From NCBI RefSeq assembly GCF_019050325.1, contig NZ_VOMB01000012.1, positions 1-64,000 of the forward strand: DNA of 64,000 bases, written 5' to 3'. This DNA is from [Mycobacterium] fortunisiensis. Lineage in GTDB: Bacteria; Actinomycetota; Actinomycetes; Mycobacteriales; Mycobacteriaceae. The position numbers and the translations under genes were made by a program. Positions 46,414 through 54,588 of this stretch are shown here, in pieces. A model generated the notes under the pieces. It was not told the DNA's origin. It worked only from the letters and a program-made list of their open reading frames with translations, and searched no databases. Position 1 is the stretch's first letter. Every line of letters starts with the position of its first letter.

Positions 46414-47301
46414 ATGGACGCAGAACTGATCCGGTTGTTCGACGCGCAGAACGGGGTGGCCACCAGTGCTCAGATCCTGGCCGCCATCAGCCGTCACTCC
46501 TTCGAACGCGCTGTTGATTCCGGTGTGCTGGAACGAATTTGGCACGGCATCTACTGTTTGGGTGAACCGACGGAGCAGATGCTCCTGCACGGTCTGGACT
46601 TCGCCTGCGGCAAGAAGGTGCCGTTGTGTCTGGCCAGTGCGGCGGCCCTGCACGGGTTCGACACCGAAGGATCGTCTGACCTGCACGTGCTGAACCCGCC
46701 GGAACGACAGCTGCGATCGGCCGACGGCCTGGTGGTTCATCGTCGTGACGGCGCACCGTTGACGTGCGTCGACGGCAGATACGTGACCGCGCCGGCGTGG
46801 ACGGCCATCGAGGTGGCTCGTGCCCTACGCCGCCCGCGGGCCCTGGCCACCCTCGACGCCGCGCTGCGCAGCGGCACTTGTACCCGCACGGACCTGTGGC
46901 GGGCGGCTCTGGAGCAGGCCGGTCGCCGCGGCATCGTCAACGTCCGCAACCTGATCGCGCTGGCCGATGGGCGCGCCGAGTCACCGATGGAAAGTGAGGC
47001 CCGGCTCGTCATGCTCGACGGTGGTCTGCCGACTCCGGAACTGCAGTTCGAGGTGATCGACGGGAATGGCAAGCTCAGGCGCGTCGACTTCGCGTGGCCA
47101 CAGGACAGCGTCGCCGTCGAATACGACAGCCTGGATTGGCACGGCAATCCGGATGCACTACGTGATGACCGTCGACGGACCGCGGCTCTGATGGACATCG
47201 GCTGGACCGTCATCTCGATTGTGTTCGAGGATGTCCGCCACGGCCAACGGGAGATGGTGGCGAGGATCAATGCGCAGTTGAGTCACGCTCGCGCGGCGTG
47301 A
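46414..47301 (+). CDS. AbiEi-like N-terminus with DUF559 domain
   Basis: A 295-residue protein. The N-terminal part resembles the AbiEi winged helix (MDAELIRLFDAQNGVATSAQILAAISRHSFERAVDSGVLERIWHGIYCL). The C-terminal DUF559 part includes GRAESPMESEARLVMLDGGLPTPELQFEVID, RRVDFAWPQDSVAVEYDSLDWH and LMDIGWTVISIVFEDV, a Vsr/PD-(D/E)XK-like core. It is related in layout to the gene at 27029. It lies between two inverted copies of a 17-base repeat. Function is unknown; no toxin partner is adjacent. Confidence 0.8.
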   Translation: MDAELIRLFDAQNGVATSAQILAAISRHSFERAVDSGVLERIWHGIYCLGEPTEQMLLHGLDFACGKKVPLCLASAAALHGFDTEGSSDLHVLNPPERQLRSADGLVVHRRDGAPLTCVDGRYVTAPAWTAIEVARALRRPRALATLDAALRSGTCTRTDLWRAALEQAGRRGIVNVRNLIALADGRAESPMESEARLVMLDGGLPTPELQFEVIDGNGKLRRVDFAWPQDSVAVEYDSLDWHGNPDALRDDRRRTAALMDIGWTVISIVFEDVRHGQREMVARINAQLSHARAA

Positions 47302-47341
47302 GGGCGCGCAAAGTGTTGGTGAAGTGCGGCGCGCCCACCAA

Positions 47342-47358
47342 CAGACACGCACGCTCGC
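47342..47358. repeat. Intergenic repeat, family B copy 3
   Basis: CAGACACGCACGCTCGC is the exact reverse complement of 46265-46281. It is the right arm of a degenerate hairpin starting near 47302, between the convergent DUF559 and gamma-glutamylcyclotransferase-like genes. Confidence 0.65.
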
Positions 47359-47368
47359 GCTGCAAAGG

Positions 47369-47836
47369 TTAGGGCCCGATGTTGCGGGCGGGGCGGGTGC
47401 GCAGATCGTGCACGTATGTGTCGGGCGCCCCGGCGATCTCCGCGGCGTCGGCCATCACCCCGAGATAGCGCGCCGAGGGCAGGCCGCCTTCCCAGGCGTC
47501 CACCACATACAGCCAGGCCAGCACGGGGTCGGTGCTGGTGTCCGACGAGAGCCGGTGCACGCGGCAGCGGATCTTCTTGTGGAAACCGAGCTCGGAGCCC
47601 TCCCACCGATCGAGTGACTGCTCGTCGGCCGGGGTCATGTCGTAGAGCACCACGAACACCTTCGACAGCGGGTCCTCGACGACGGTGGCCAGCGCACCTT
47701 CCCAGCCGATGTCCTCACCGCCGAACGTCAATCGCCAGCCGTGCAGCCACCCGGTACCCGCCATCGGCGAGTGCGGAGCCCGTTCGAGCATTTGCTCCGG
47801 GTGCATATTGGATCCATACGCGGCGTACAGCGGCAC
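47369..47836 (-). CDS. Gamma-glutamylcyclotransferase family protein
   Basis: A 155-residue protein with the GGCT-like fold. The start MPLYAAYGSNMHPEQMLERAPHSPMAGTGWL has the YGSN substrate motif, followed by GALATVVEDPLSKVFVVLYDMT and the family Glu in WEGSELGFHKK. Known members act on gamma-glutamyl amines or glutathione; mycobacteria use mycothiol, so the substrate is unclear. It is divergent from lpdA, 41 bases away. Confidence 0.83.
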   Translation of the reverse strand: MPLYAAYGSNMHPEQMLERAPHSPMAGTGWLHGWRLTFGGEDIGWEGALATVVEDPLSKVFVVLYDMTPADEQSLDRWEGSELGFHKKIRCRVHRLSSDTSTDPVLAWLYVVDAWEGGLPSARYLGVMADAAEIAGAPDTYVHDLRTRPARNIGP

Positions 47837-47865
47837 GGTAAGACAGCTTAATCGGCGAAGTTGGT

Positions 47866-47871
47866 TAGGTT
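47866..47871 (+). promoter_or_regulatory. -10 hexamer of a leaderless lpdA mRNA
   Basis: TAGGTT ends 6 bases before the GTG at 47878, so the mRNA is predicted to start with the initiation codon. Confidence 0.5.
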
Positions 47872-47877
47872 GGTCCA

Positions 47878-49293
47878 GTGGCTACCCGCATCGTGATCAT
47901 CGGCGGTGGACCCGCCGGATATGAGGCGGCGCTGGTCGCCGCCGCCCGCGGCCCGGAGGTTGCGCACGTCACCGTCGTCGACTGCGACGGTATCGGCGGG
48001 GCGTGCGTGCTGTGGGATTGTGTGCCGTCGAAGACCTTCATCGCCTCGACCGGGGTGCGTACGGAGCTGCGCCGCGCCCCCAACCTGGGCTATTCACTGG
48101 ATTTCGAGCAGTCCATCATCTCGCTGCCGCAGATCAACGAGCGGGTGAAAACCCTGGCGACGGCCCAGTCCGAGGACATCGCCGAGCGGTTGCGCAGCGA
48201 GGGAATCGACCTGATCGCCGGCCGCGGAGAGCTGATCGACGATGTCCCCGGCATGGCCCAGCACCGCGTCAAGGTCACCGGCCCGGACGGCGAGGTCAGT
48301 CAACTCACCGCCGATGTGGTGCTGATCGCCACCGGCGCCAGCCCGCGGGTGCTGCCCAACGCCGCGCCCGACGGGGAGCGCATCCTCAACTGGCGCCAGC
48401 TGTACGACCTCGACACGCTGCCCGAGCACCTCGTGGTGGTGGGGTCGGGTGTCACCGGCGCCGAGTTCGTCAACGCCTACACCGAGCTCGGGGTGACGGT
48501 GACGGTGGTGGCCAGCCGCGACCAGATCCTGCCGCACGAGGACTCCGACGCCGCCGCGGTGCTGGAAGAAGTGTTCTCCGAACGCGGTGTCACCTTGGTC
48601 AAGAACGCTCGCGCCGAGTCGGTGACCCGCACCGAGAGCGGGGTCCGGGTCACCATGGCCGACGGCCGCACCGTCGACGGCAGCCATGCCCTGATGACGG
48701 TCGGCTCCGTGCCCAACACCGGTGGCCTGGGGCTGGACCGGGTCGGAATCGAACTCGGGCCCGGTAACTATCTCAACGTCGACCGGGTGTCGCGCACCTC
48801 GGTACCGGGCATCTACGCCGCCGGTGACTGCACCGGCCTGCTGCCGCTCGCGTCGGTCGCAGCCATGCAGGGACGGATCGCGATGTACCACGCCCTGGGT
48901 GAGGCGGTGGCCCCGATCCGGTTGCGCACCGTCGCGGCCGCGGTGTTCACCCGCCCGGAGATCGCCGCGGTGGGGGTGCCCCAGGCCGCGATCGACGACG
49001 GCTCGGTGCCGGCCCGCACCCTGACCTTGCCGCTGAACACCAATGCCCGGGCCAAGATGTCCAGCCTGCGCCGCGGCTTCGTCAAGATCTTCTGCCGCCC
49101 GGCCACCGGTGTGGTGATCGGTGGTGTGGTGGTGGCGCCGATCGCCTCCGAGCTGATCCTGCCGATCGCGCTGGCCGTGCAGAACGGCATCCCGGTGGCC
49201 GAGCTGGCCCAGACCTTCTCGGTCTATCCATCGCTGTCCGGTTCGATCACCGAAGCGGCGCGCCAGTTGATGAAACACGACGACCTGGACTGA
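47878..49293 (+). CDS. lpdA: NAD(P)H quinone reductase LpdA
   Basis: A 471-residue pyridine nucleotide-disulfide oxidoreductase. FAD site IIGGGPAGYEAALVAAARG, C-x4-C in CVLWDCVPSK, NADPH site VVGSGVTGAEF and GIYAAGDCTG are present. The C-terminal HxHPTxSE catalytic dyad of true lipoamide dehydrogenases is replaced by SVYPSLSGS. That agrees with the quinone reductase activity known for the M. tuberculosis protein. The GTG start coincides with a predicted leaderless transcript. Confidence 0.92.
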   Translation: MATRIVIIGGGPAGYEAALVAAARGPEVAHVTVVDCDGIGGACVLWDCVPSKTFIASTGVRTELRRAPNLGYSLDFEQSIISLPQINERVKTLATAQSEDIAERLRSEGIDLIAGRGELIDDVPGMAQHRVKVTGPDGEVSQLTADVVLIATGASPRVLPNAAPDGERILNWRQLYDLDTLPEHLVVVGSGVTGAEFVNAYTELGVTVTVVASRDQILPHEDSDAAAVLEEVFSERGVTLVKNARAESVTRTESGVRVTMADGRTVDGSHALMTVGSVPNTGGLGLDRVGIELGPGNYLNVDRVSRTSVPGIYAAGDCTGLLPLASVAAMQGRIAMYHALGEAVAPIRLRTVAAAVFTRPEIAAVGVPQAAIDDGSVPARTLTLPLNTNARAKMSSLRRGFVKIFCRPATGVVIGGVVVAPIASELILPIALAVQNGIPVAELAQTFSVYPSLSGSITEAARQLMKHDDLD

Positions 49294-49322
49294 AGAATCG
49301 GGCGGATCCGACCGCGCCCACG

Positions 49323-49328
49323 TAGCCT
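49323..49328 (+). promoter_or_regulatory. -10 hexamer near-leaderless for glpD2
   Basis: TAGCCT places the transcription start at 49335, one base before the glpD2 GTG at 49336. Confidence 0.4.
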
Positions 49329-49335
49329 GGGGACC

Positions 49336-51081
49336 GTGACTGACCCGATCTCAGCACCGGGCGACGGGCAAACCCTCCTCGGTCCGCAGCAAAGGGCGCA
49401 AGCCTGGCAACGACTCACCAACGAACAGTTCGACGTGGTGGTGATCGGCGGCGGTGTCGTGGGCGCGGGCGCCGCGCTCGACGCGGCCACCCGCGGCCTG
49501 AAAGTGGCCCTGGTCGAGGCTCGTGATTTCGCCTCCGGCACCTCCAGTCGCAGTTCCAAGATGTTCCACGGCGGGCTGCGGTATCTCGAGCAGTTGGAGT
49601 TCGGTCTGGTCCGCGAGGCCTTGCACGAGCGGGAACTGAGTCTGACGACGTTGGCGCCGCACCTGGTCAAACCGCTGCCGTTCCTGTATCCGCTGACCCA
49701 CCGGGTCTGGGAGCGGCCGTATGTGGCCTCCGGGATCTTCCTCTACGACCAGCTCGGTGGAGCGAAATCTGTTCCGGCACAAAAGCATCTGACCAAGGCC
49801 GGAGCATTGCGACTGGCCCCGGGGCTCAAACGCAGTTCGCTGATCGGTGGGATCCGTTACTACGACACCGTTGTCGACGACGCCCGGCACACCATGACCG
49901 TGGCGCGTACCGCCGCGCATTACGGGGCCGTGGTGCGGACCTCGACGCAGGTGGTGGCGTTGTTGCGGGAAGGCGACCGGGTCACCGGTGTGCAGATTCG
50001 TGACTCCGAAAGCGGCACGGTCGGTGAGGTCTGCGGCCACGTCGTGGTCAACGCCACCGGGGTGTGGACCGACGAGATCCAGGCACTGTCCAAGGAGCGC
50101 GGCCGGTTCCGGGTGCGTGCCTCCAAGGGTGTGCACATCGTGGTGCCGCGGGACCGGGTCGTCAGCGAGGTGGCGATCATCCTGCGCACCGAGAAGTCGG
50201 TGCTGTTCGTGATCCCGTGGGGCACACACTGGATCATCGGCACCACCGATACCGACTGGAATCTCGACCTGGCCCATCCGGCCGCGACCAAGGCCGACAT
50301 CGACTACATCCTCGGGCACGTCAACACCGTGCTGGCCACCCCGCTGACCCATGACGACATCGACGGGGTCTACGCCGGGTTGCGGCCGCTGCTGGCCGGG
50401 GAGAGTGAGGAAACCTCCAAGCTTTCCCGCGAGCACGCCGTGGCGGTGCCCTCGCCGGGTCTGGTGGCCATCGCCGGTGGCAAGTACACCACCTACCGGG
50501 TGATGGGGGCCGACGCGATTGATGCTGCCGCAGAGTTCATCCCGGCCCGGGTGGCGCCGTCGATCACCGAGAAGGTTCCGTTGATGGGCGCCGACGGCTA
50601 CTTCGCCCTGATCAATCAGACCGAGTCCGTCGGCAAGCACTACGGGCTGCACCCGTATCGTGTTCGGCACCTGCTGGACCGTTACGGATCACTGATCGGC
50701 GAGGTGCTGCAGATGGCCGAGAGCCGGCCGGAATTGTTGGCGCCCATCGCCGCTGCGCCGGTCTACCTCAAGGTCGAGGCTCACTACGCGGCGGCCGCCG
50801 AAGGCGCGTTGCATCTGGAGGACATCCTGGCCCGGCGGATGCGGATCTCGATCGAGTACCCGCACCGGGGGGTGGACTGCGCCCGTGAGGTCGCCGAAGT
50901 CGTTGCCCCGGTGCTGGGTTGGAGCGCCGAGGATGTCGATCGTGAGGTGGCCACCTACCTTGCCCGGGTCGAGGCCGAGGTGCTCTCGCAGACCCAGCCC
51001 GACGACCAGTCCGCCGACGCGCTGCGTCAGGCCGCACCCGAGGCCCGCGCCGAGATCCTCGAACCCGTACCGCTCAATTGA
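49336..51081 (+). CDS. glpD2: Glycerol-3-phosphate dehydrogenase GlpD2
   Basis: A 581-residue FAD enzyme that oxidises glycerol 3-phosphate to DHAP and feeds electrons to quinone. FAD motif IGGGVVGAGAALDAATRGLKVALVEA at about 35-60, then SRSSKMFHGGLRYLEQ, and the C-terminal DAO domain end. GTG at 49336 is near a TAGCCT -10 element. It runs into the pseudouridine synthase 7 bases later. Confidence 0.94.
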   Translation: MTDPISAPGDGQTLLGPQQRAQAWQRLTNEQFDVVVIGGGVVGAGAALDAATRGLKVALVEARDFASGTSSRSSKMFHGGLRYLEQLEFGLVREALHERELSLTTLAPHLVKPLPFLYPLTHRVWERPYVASGIFLYDQLGGAKSVPAQKHLTKAGALRLAPGLKRSSLIGGIRYYDTVVDDARHTMTVARTAAHYGAVVRTSTQVVALLREGDRVTGVQIRDSESGTVGEVCGHVVVNATGVWTDEIQALSKERGRFRVRASKGVHIVVPRDRVVSEVAIILRTEKSVLFVIPWGTHWIIGTTDTDWNLDLAHPAATKADIDYILGHVNTVLATPLTHDDIDGVYAGLRPLLAGESEETSKLSREHAVAVPSPGLVAIAGGKYTTYRVMGADAIDAAAEFIPARVAPSITEKVPLMGADGYFALINQTESVGKHYGLHPYRVRHLLDRYGSLIGEVLQMAESRPELLAPIAAAPVYLKVEAHYAAAAEGALHLEDILARRMRISIEYPHRGVDCAREVAEVVAPVLGWSAEDVDREVATYLARVEAEVLSQTQPDDQSADALRQAAPEARAEILEPVPLN

Positions 51082-51088
51082 GGCGATC

Positions 51089-51943
51089 TTGAGACAGCGC
51101 CCACCGCTTCCGGTGCGCGACGGCCTGGGCCCGGCGCGGCTGCGGCTGCTCGGCGGCAACGTGTACGACGAGCTGCAGACACGGTTCGGGATCGGTGCGA
51201 AAGTGCTTGCCGGAGAGGTGGTTCTACCCGACGGGGTGGCTGTCGATGATACGACGACACTGCCGGCCGGGGCGCATGTCTACCTCTACCGTGACTTGGT
51301 CGACGAGGTGGAGGTGCCGTTCGACGTCCCGCTGCTGTACCGCGACGACGACATCGTGGTGGCCGACAAACCGCACTTCCTGGCCACCATGCCGCGGGGT
51401 GGCCACGTGGTGCAGACGGCGCTGGTTCGGTTGCGCCGGGCGCTGGATCTGCCGGAACTGAGCCCGGCGCATCGCCTGGACCGGATGACCGCCGGCGTTC
51501 TGCTGTTCACCGCGCGCCGCGAGGTCCGGGGCGCCTATCAGAAGATGTTCGCCGAGGGCGGGGTGTGCAAGACGTACCTGGCCCGGGCCGACGGGGCTGC
51601 CACGGTGGCCCTGCCGGCCACGCTGCGCAGCCGGATCGCCAAGCGCCGAGGCCAGTTACAGGCCGTCGAGGAACCGGGCGAACCCAACGCCGAGACGTGT
51701 GTGGAGGCGGTCGGGGCAGGGCTGTACCGGCTCACACCGCGCACCGGGCGCACGCATCAACTGCGGGTGCACATGGCCTCGATCGGGCTGCCGATCATCG
51801 GTGATCCGTTGTACCCCAACGTGATCGATGTCGCACCCGATGATTTCGGCAACCCGCTGCAACTGCTGGCCCAGCGCCTGGCCTTCACCGACCCGATCAC
51901 CGGCGGCGACCGCGAGTTCGTGAGTGGAAGGGAATTGGGTTGA
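51089..51943 (+). CDS. RluA-type pseudouridine synthase
   Basis: A 284-residue RNA pseudouridine synthase. The catalytic Asp is in HRLDRMTAGVLLFT, preceded by DDDIVVADKPHFLATMPRG, and the RluA motif GLYRLTPRTGRTHQLRVHMASIGLPIIGDPLYP follows. No ATG fits; the TTG at 51089 (7 bases after the glpD2 stop) is chosen. It likely modifies rRNA or tRNA uridine; the target is unknown. The next ORF overlaps its stop. Confidence 0.88.
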   Translation: MRQRPPLPVRDGLGPARLRLLGGNVYDELQTRFGIGAKVLAGEVVLPDGVAVDDTTTLPAGAHVYLYRDLVDEVEVPFDVPLLYRDDDIVVADKPHFLATMPRGGHVVQTALVRLRRALDLPELSPAHRLDRMTAGVLLFTARREVRGAYQKMFAEGGVCKTYLARADGAATVALPATLRSRIAKRRGQLQAVEEPGEPNAETCVEAVGAGLYRLTPRTGRTHQLRVHMASIGLPIIGDPLYPNVIDVAPDDFGNPLQLLAQRLAFTDPITGGDREFVSGRELG

Positions 51944-52242
51944 CTGCTCGCAGAACCCCACGCGACGCGATCATCGCGGGCGTACTCATCGTGGTGTCGT
52001 GCCTCGGTGCCGGCCTGCTGCCCGGTTCGTCACCGTCGGTGCCGGTCGCTGTGTGCGGCCCCGTCGGCGGCGGATGGGACGTCAGTGGTTGTGCCGACCC
52101 GCTGTTTGAGCTCGACGGTGAGTTGATCCCACCGCGGATACCGGGTGCGCCTTCGGTCCGGCTGGCTCCTGAGCCGCCGCGCTCCGGTGTCAACGTCTGC
52201 ACCGGAATCGGCCGCCGCGCCTTCATCGGTAGCTGCTTTTGA
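51940..52242 (+). CDS. Small membrane-anchored or secreted hypothetical protein
   Basis: A 100-residue protein starting at TTG 51940 (overlapping the pseudouridine synthase stop). Residues about 10-28 (IIAGVLIVVSCLGAGLLPGS) form a hydrophobic signal or anchor. The rest is Pro/Gly-rich with four Cys (VCGPVGGGWDVSGCADP, VCTGIGRRAFIGSCF), which could form disulfides outside the cell. I recognise no family. Confidence 0.55.
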   Translation: MTARRTPRDAIIAGVLIVVSCLGAGLLPGSSPSVPVAVCGPVGGGWDVSGCADPLFELDGELIPPRIPGAPSVRLAPEPPRSGVNVCTGIGRRAFIGSCF

Positions 52243-52262
52243 GACCGTGGTCTACTGGCGGG

Positions 52263-53033
52263 GTGGATCGTCAGACCTTTGAGCAGCTGTTCGACATGAC
52301 CGGCCGGACCGTGATCGTCACCGGTGGCACCCGCGGCATCGGATTGGCTCTCGCCGAGGGATTCGTGCTGGCCGGTGCCCGGGTGGTGGTGGCCAGCCGC
52401 AAACCCGAGGCGTGTGACAAGGCGGCCGAACATCTGCGTGAGCTCGGCGGAGCGGCGATCGGGGTGCCCACGCACAGCGGCAGCATCGATGACCTCGGCG
52501 CGCTGGTTGAGCGCACCGTCGCCGAGTTCGGCGGGATCGACGTGGTGGTCAACAATGCGGCCAATGCCTTGGCCCAGCCGTTGGGGCAGATGACGCCGGA
52601 GGCCTGGGCCAAGTCCTATGAAGTGAACCTGCGCGGCCCGGTGTTCCTGGTGCAGGAGGCGTTACCGCACCTGAAGGCGAGCGCCAAGGCCGCGGTGCTG
52701 AACATGGTCTCGGTCGGCGCGTTCAACTTCGCGCCGGCGTTGTCGATCTATGCCTCGGGCAAGGCGGCCCTGATGTCGGTCACCCGCTCGATGGCGGCCG
52801 AGTTCGCCCCGCTGGGGATCCGGGTGAACGCGCTGGCGCCGGGGCCGGTCGACACCGACATGATGCGCAACAACCCGCCGGAGGCCATCGAGCGTATGAA
52901 GGGCGGGACCTTGATGAAGCGGCTGGCCCGTCCGGACGAGATGGTCGGTGCGGCATTGCTGATGTGTTCGGATGCTGGCAGTTACATGACCGGGCAGGTG
53001 GTCATTGTTGACGGTGGCGGGACACCTCGCTGA
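52263..53033 (+). CDS. Short-chain dehydrogenase/reductase
   Basis: A 256-residue classical SDR. Cofactor motif TGGTRGIG at 20-27, NNAA near 97-100, catalytic Ser150, Tyr163 and Lys167 (YASGK), and PGPVDTDMM after it. GTG at 52263 gives VDRQTFEQLFDMTGRTVIVTGG. Substrate unknown; the convergent neighbour is an enoyl-CoA hydratase, so an acyl-CoA 3-hydroxy reaction is possible. Its last 32 bases overlap that gene antisense. Confidence 0.87.
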   Translation: MDRQTFEQLFDMTGRTVIVTGGTRGIGLALAEGFVLAGARVVVASRKPEACDKAAEHLRELGGAAIGVPTHSGSIDDLGALVERTVAEFGGIDVVVNNAANALAQPLGQMTPEAWAKSYEVNLRGPVFLVQEALPHLKASAKAAVLNMVSVGAFNFAPALSIYASGKAALMSVTRSMAAEFAPLGIRVNALAPGPVDTDMMRNNPPEAIERMKGGTLMKRLARPDEMVGAALLMCSDAGSYMTGQVVIVDGGGTPR

Positions 53034-53811
53034 GCTCGGTCAGGCTGCCGGCCCCGACGGACAGGATCTGGCTGCGGTTCTCCACGTGCAGAGCCGTTTC
53101 CAGACACCCGGCGTCAAGGTTGGCCCACAGCACCTGCTTGGTCGATTCCAGCCCGAATTTCCCATAGCTGCACAGGGTTTCGGCAATCTCGAGGGCCGCG
53201 TCGAGCAGCTTCGCGGTGTCGTCGACGACGCGGGTGACCAGGCCGAGTCGCAGCGCCTCGGCCGCGTCGACGGCCCGCGCGGTCAGGATCAGGTCGAAGG
53301 CGGCGCCCGCGCCGATGATTCTGGGCAGGGTGTAGCTGACCCCGATGTCGCACCCGCCGATACCCAGCTTGATGAACTGCGTGCAGAACTTCGCCGACGG
53401 GCCGGCGATGCGGATGTCGCCGGCCGCGGCCAGCGCGAAGCCGCCGCCGTAGGCAGCACCGTTGACCGCGGCGATGACGGGTTGGCGCAGTCGGTGCAGC
53501 TTGACGGTGAGGTTGGCGATGCGTTCCTGCCAGCGCATTCCCGAGCGGGGAAATTCGGTGCCGCCACCGGCCTCGGGCGGGTTCGGGTTGCCGAGGTCCA
53601 GGCCCGAGCAGAAGCCCCGGCCGGCGCCGGTGAGCACGACGACGCGACAGTCGTTGTTGCGCGCGATGTCGTCGAGGGCGGCGTGTAAGGCCTCGACCAG
53701 CTCGTAGGACAACGCATTGAGCTTCTCGGGCCGGTTGAGGGTGAGCACGGCGATATCGGGCCGGGGGTAGGACACGTCGAGGGGTTGTGCCGACGGTTCT
53801 GCGGAGGTCAT
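53002..53811 (-). CDS. Enoyl-CoA hydratase/isomerase family protein
   Basis: A 269-residue crotonase-fold protein. LTLNRPEKLNALS, GAGRGFCSGLDLG (oxyanion loop) and AAVNGAAYGGGFALAAAGDIRIAG (second oxyanion helix) are present. The C-terminal helices include KQVLWANLDAGCLETALHVENRSQIL. It should act in fatty acid or sterol side-chain beta-oxidation. The ATG at 53811 sits 10 bases from the TetR stop, so the two may be one unit. Confidence 0.88.
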   Translation of the reverse strand: MTSAEPSAQPLDVSYPRPDIAVLTLNRPEKLNALSYELVEALHAALDDIARNNDCRVVVLTGAGRGFCSGLDLGNPNPPEAGGGTEFPRSGMRWQERIANLTVKLHRLRQPVIAAVNGAAYGGGFALAAAGDIRIAGPSAKFCTQFIKLGIGGCDIGVSYTLPRIIGAGAAFDLILTARAVDAAEALRLGLVTRVVDDTAKLLDAALEIAETLCSYGKFGLESTKQVLWANLDAGCLETALHVENRSQILSVGAGSLTELSEVSRHRQQ

Positions 53812-53821
53812 GAGCCGGACC

Positions 53822-54520
53822 TTAACCGCTGCTGTGCCACCCGTTGACACCTACCGCGATCATCCGCAGTTGTTTGACCGCGGTGCGGTGAATGGCCTCG
53901 ACCGACTGGGCGTCCGTGGCGTCCTCCAGGCTCTCCGCGATCGAGATCATGGCATTGACGAACAGCGTGGCCAGGATGTTGAGATCCTCGCTGCTCCAAT
54001 CCTTGAGCGCGGGGAAGCGGGCCAGGTCGATCGCCAACTCGGAGGTGATCAGCCGGATTTCGGTGCGGATCGCGTAGCGCAACACCGACACTCCGCTGGA
54101 GCGTTCCCGCGCGATGAACCGCCAGTGTTCGCGTCGCTCGTTGACGCTGCCGATCAGGATCTCGGCCGAGGACTCGATGACGTGGTGCGGGTCGAGTTTG
54201 CCGGCGCGGGCGCCGCGCAGCATGTCACGTAGGGACCGGAACGATTCGTCGATCAGGACCAGCCCGAGTGCGTCCATCGAGTCGAAGTGCCGGTAGAAGG
54301 CGGCCGGGACGATGCCGGCTTCGCGGGTGACCTCGCGCAGCGACAGCGCGCTGAAGCTGCGATCTTCTAAGAGGGTGAGGGCGGCGGTGATGATCGCGCG
54401 CCGGGTGGCCTCTTTGCGTTCCTCCCGGGACAGCGATTCCCGCGCCTTCGAACCTGAGGTTCGTGAACTTGATGTTCTTGAACTGGGCGTACGTCTGTTC
54501 ACTGGTGTGAACCCTACCAC
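53822..54520 (-). CDS. FabR-like TetR regulator of desaturase genes
   Basis: A 232-residue TetR protein resembling E. coli FabR: ERKEATRRAIITAALTLLEDRSFSALSLREVTREAGIVPAAFYRHFDSMDALGLVLIDESFRSLRDMLRGAR and RERSSGVSVLRYAIRTEI. FabR represses unsaturated fatty acid synthesis. Here the divergent genes are a ferredoxin reductase and DesA3 desaturase, so it probably controls them. The GTG at 54520 follows TAAAAT (54534-54529) closely; GTG at 54502 is an alternative. The first 30 residues are Ser/Arg/Thr-rich. Confidence 0.82.
   Translation of the reverse strand: MVGFTPVNRRTPSSRTSSSRTSGSKARESLSREERKEATRRAIITAALTLLEDRSFSALSLREVTREAGIVPAAFYRHFDSMDALGLVLIDESFRSLRDMLRGARAGKLDPHHVIESSAEILIGSVNERREHWRFIARERSSGVSVLRYAIRTEIRLITSELAIDLARFPALKDWSSEDLNILATLFVNAMISIAESLEDATDAQSVEAIHRTAVKQLRMIAVGVNGWHSSG
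54497..54512. promoter_or_regulatory. Palindrome at the start of the FabR-like gene
   Basis: GTTCAC-tggt-GTGAAC is a perfect 6-bp inverted repeat inside the first codons of the FabR-like gene (if GTG 54520 is used) or at its GTG if 54502 is used. It could be its own operator. Confidence 0.45.
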
Positions 54521-54550
54521 TTGCAGCGATTTTATCGTTGACAGACCCGG

Positions 54551-54573
54551 ATGTACACGCGCACTGTGTACAT
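54551..54573. promoter_or_regulatory. Palindromic operator upstream of the ferredoxin reductase
   Basis: ATGTACAC (54551-54558) and GTGTACAT (54566-54573) form a perfect 8-bp inverted repeat with a 7-base centre, just before the ferredoxin reductase start. A FabR-like dimer is the likely ligand. Confidence 0.6.
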
Positions 54574-54588
54574 ATGTTCACTCAAACT

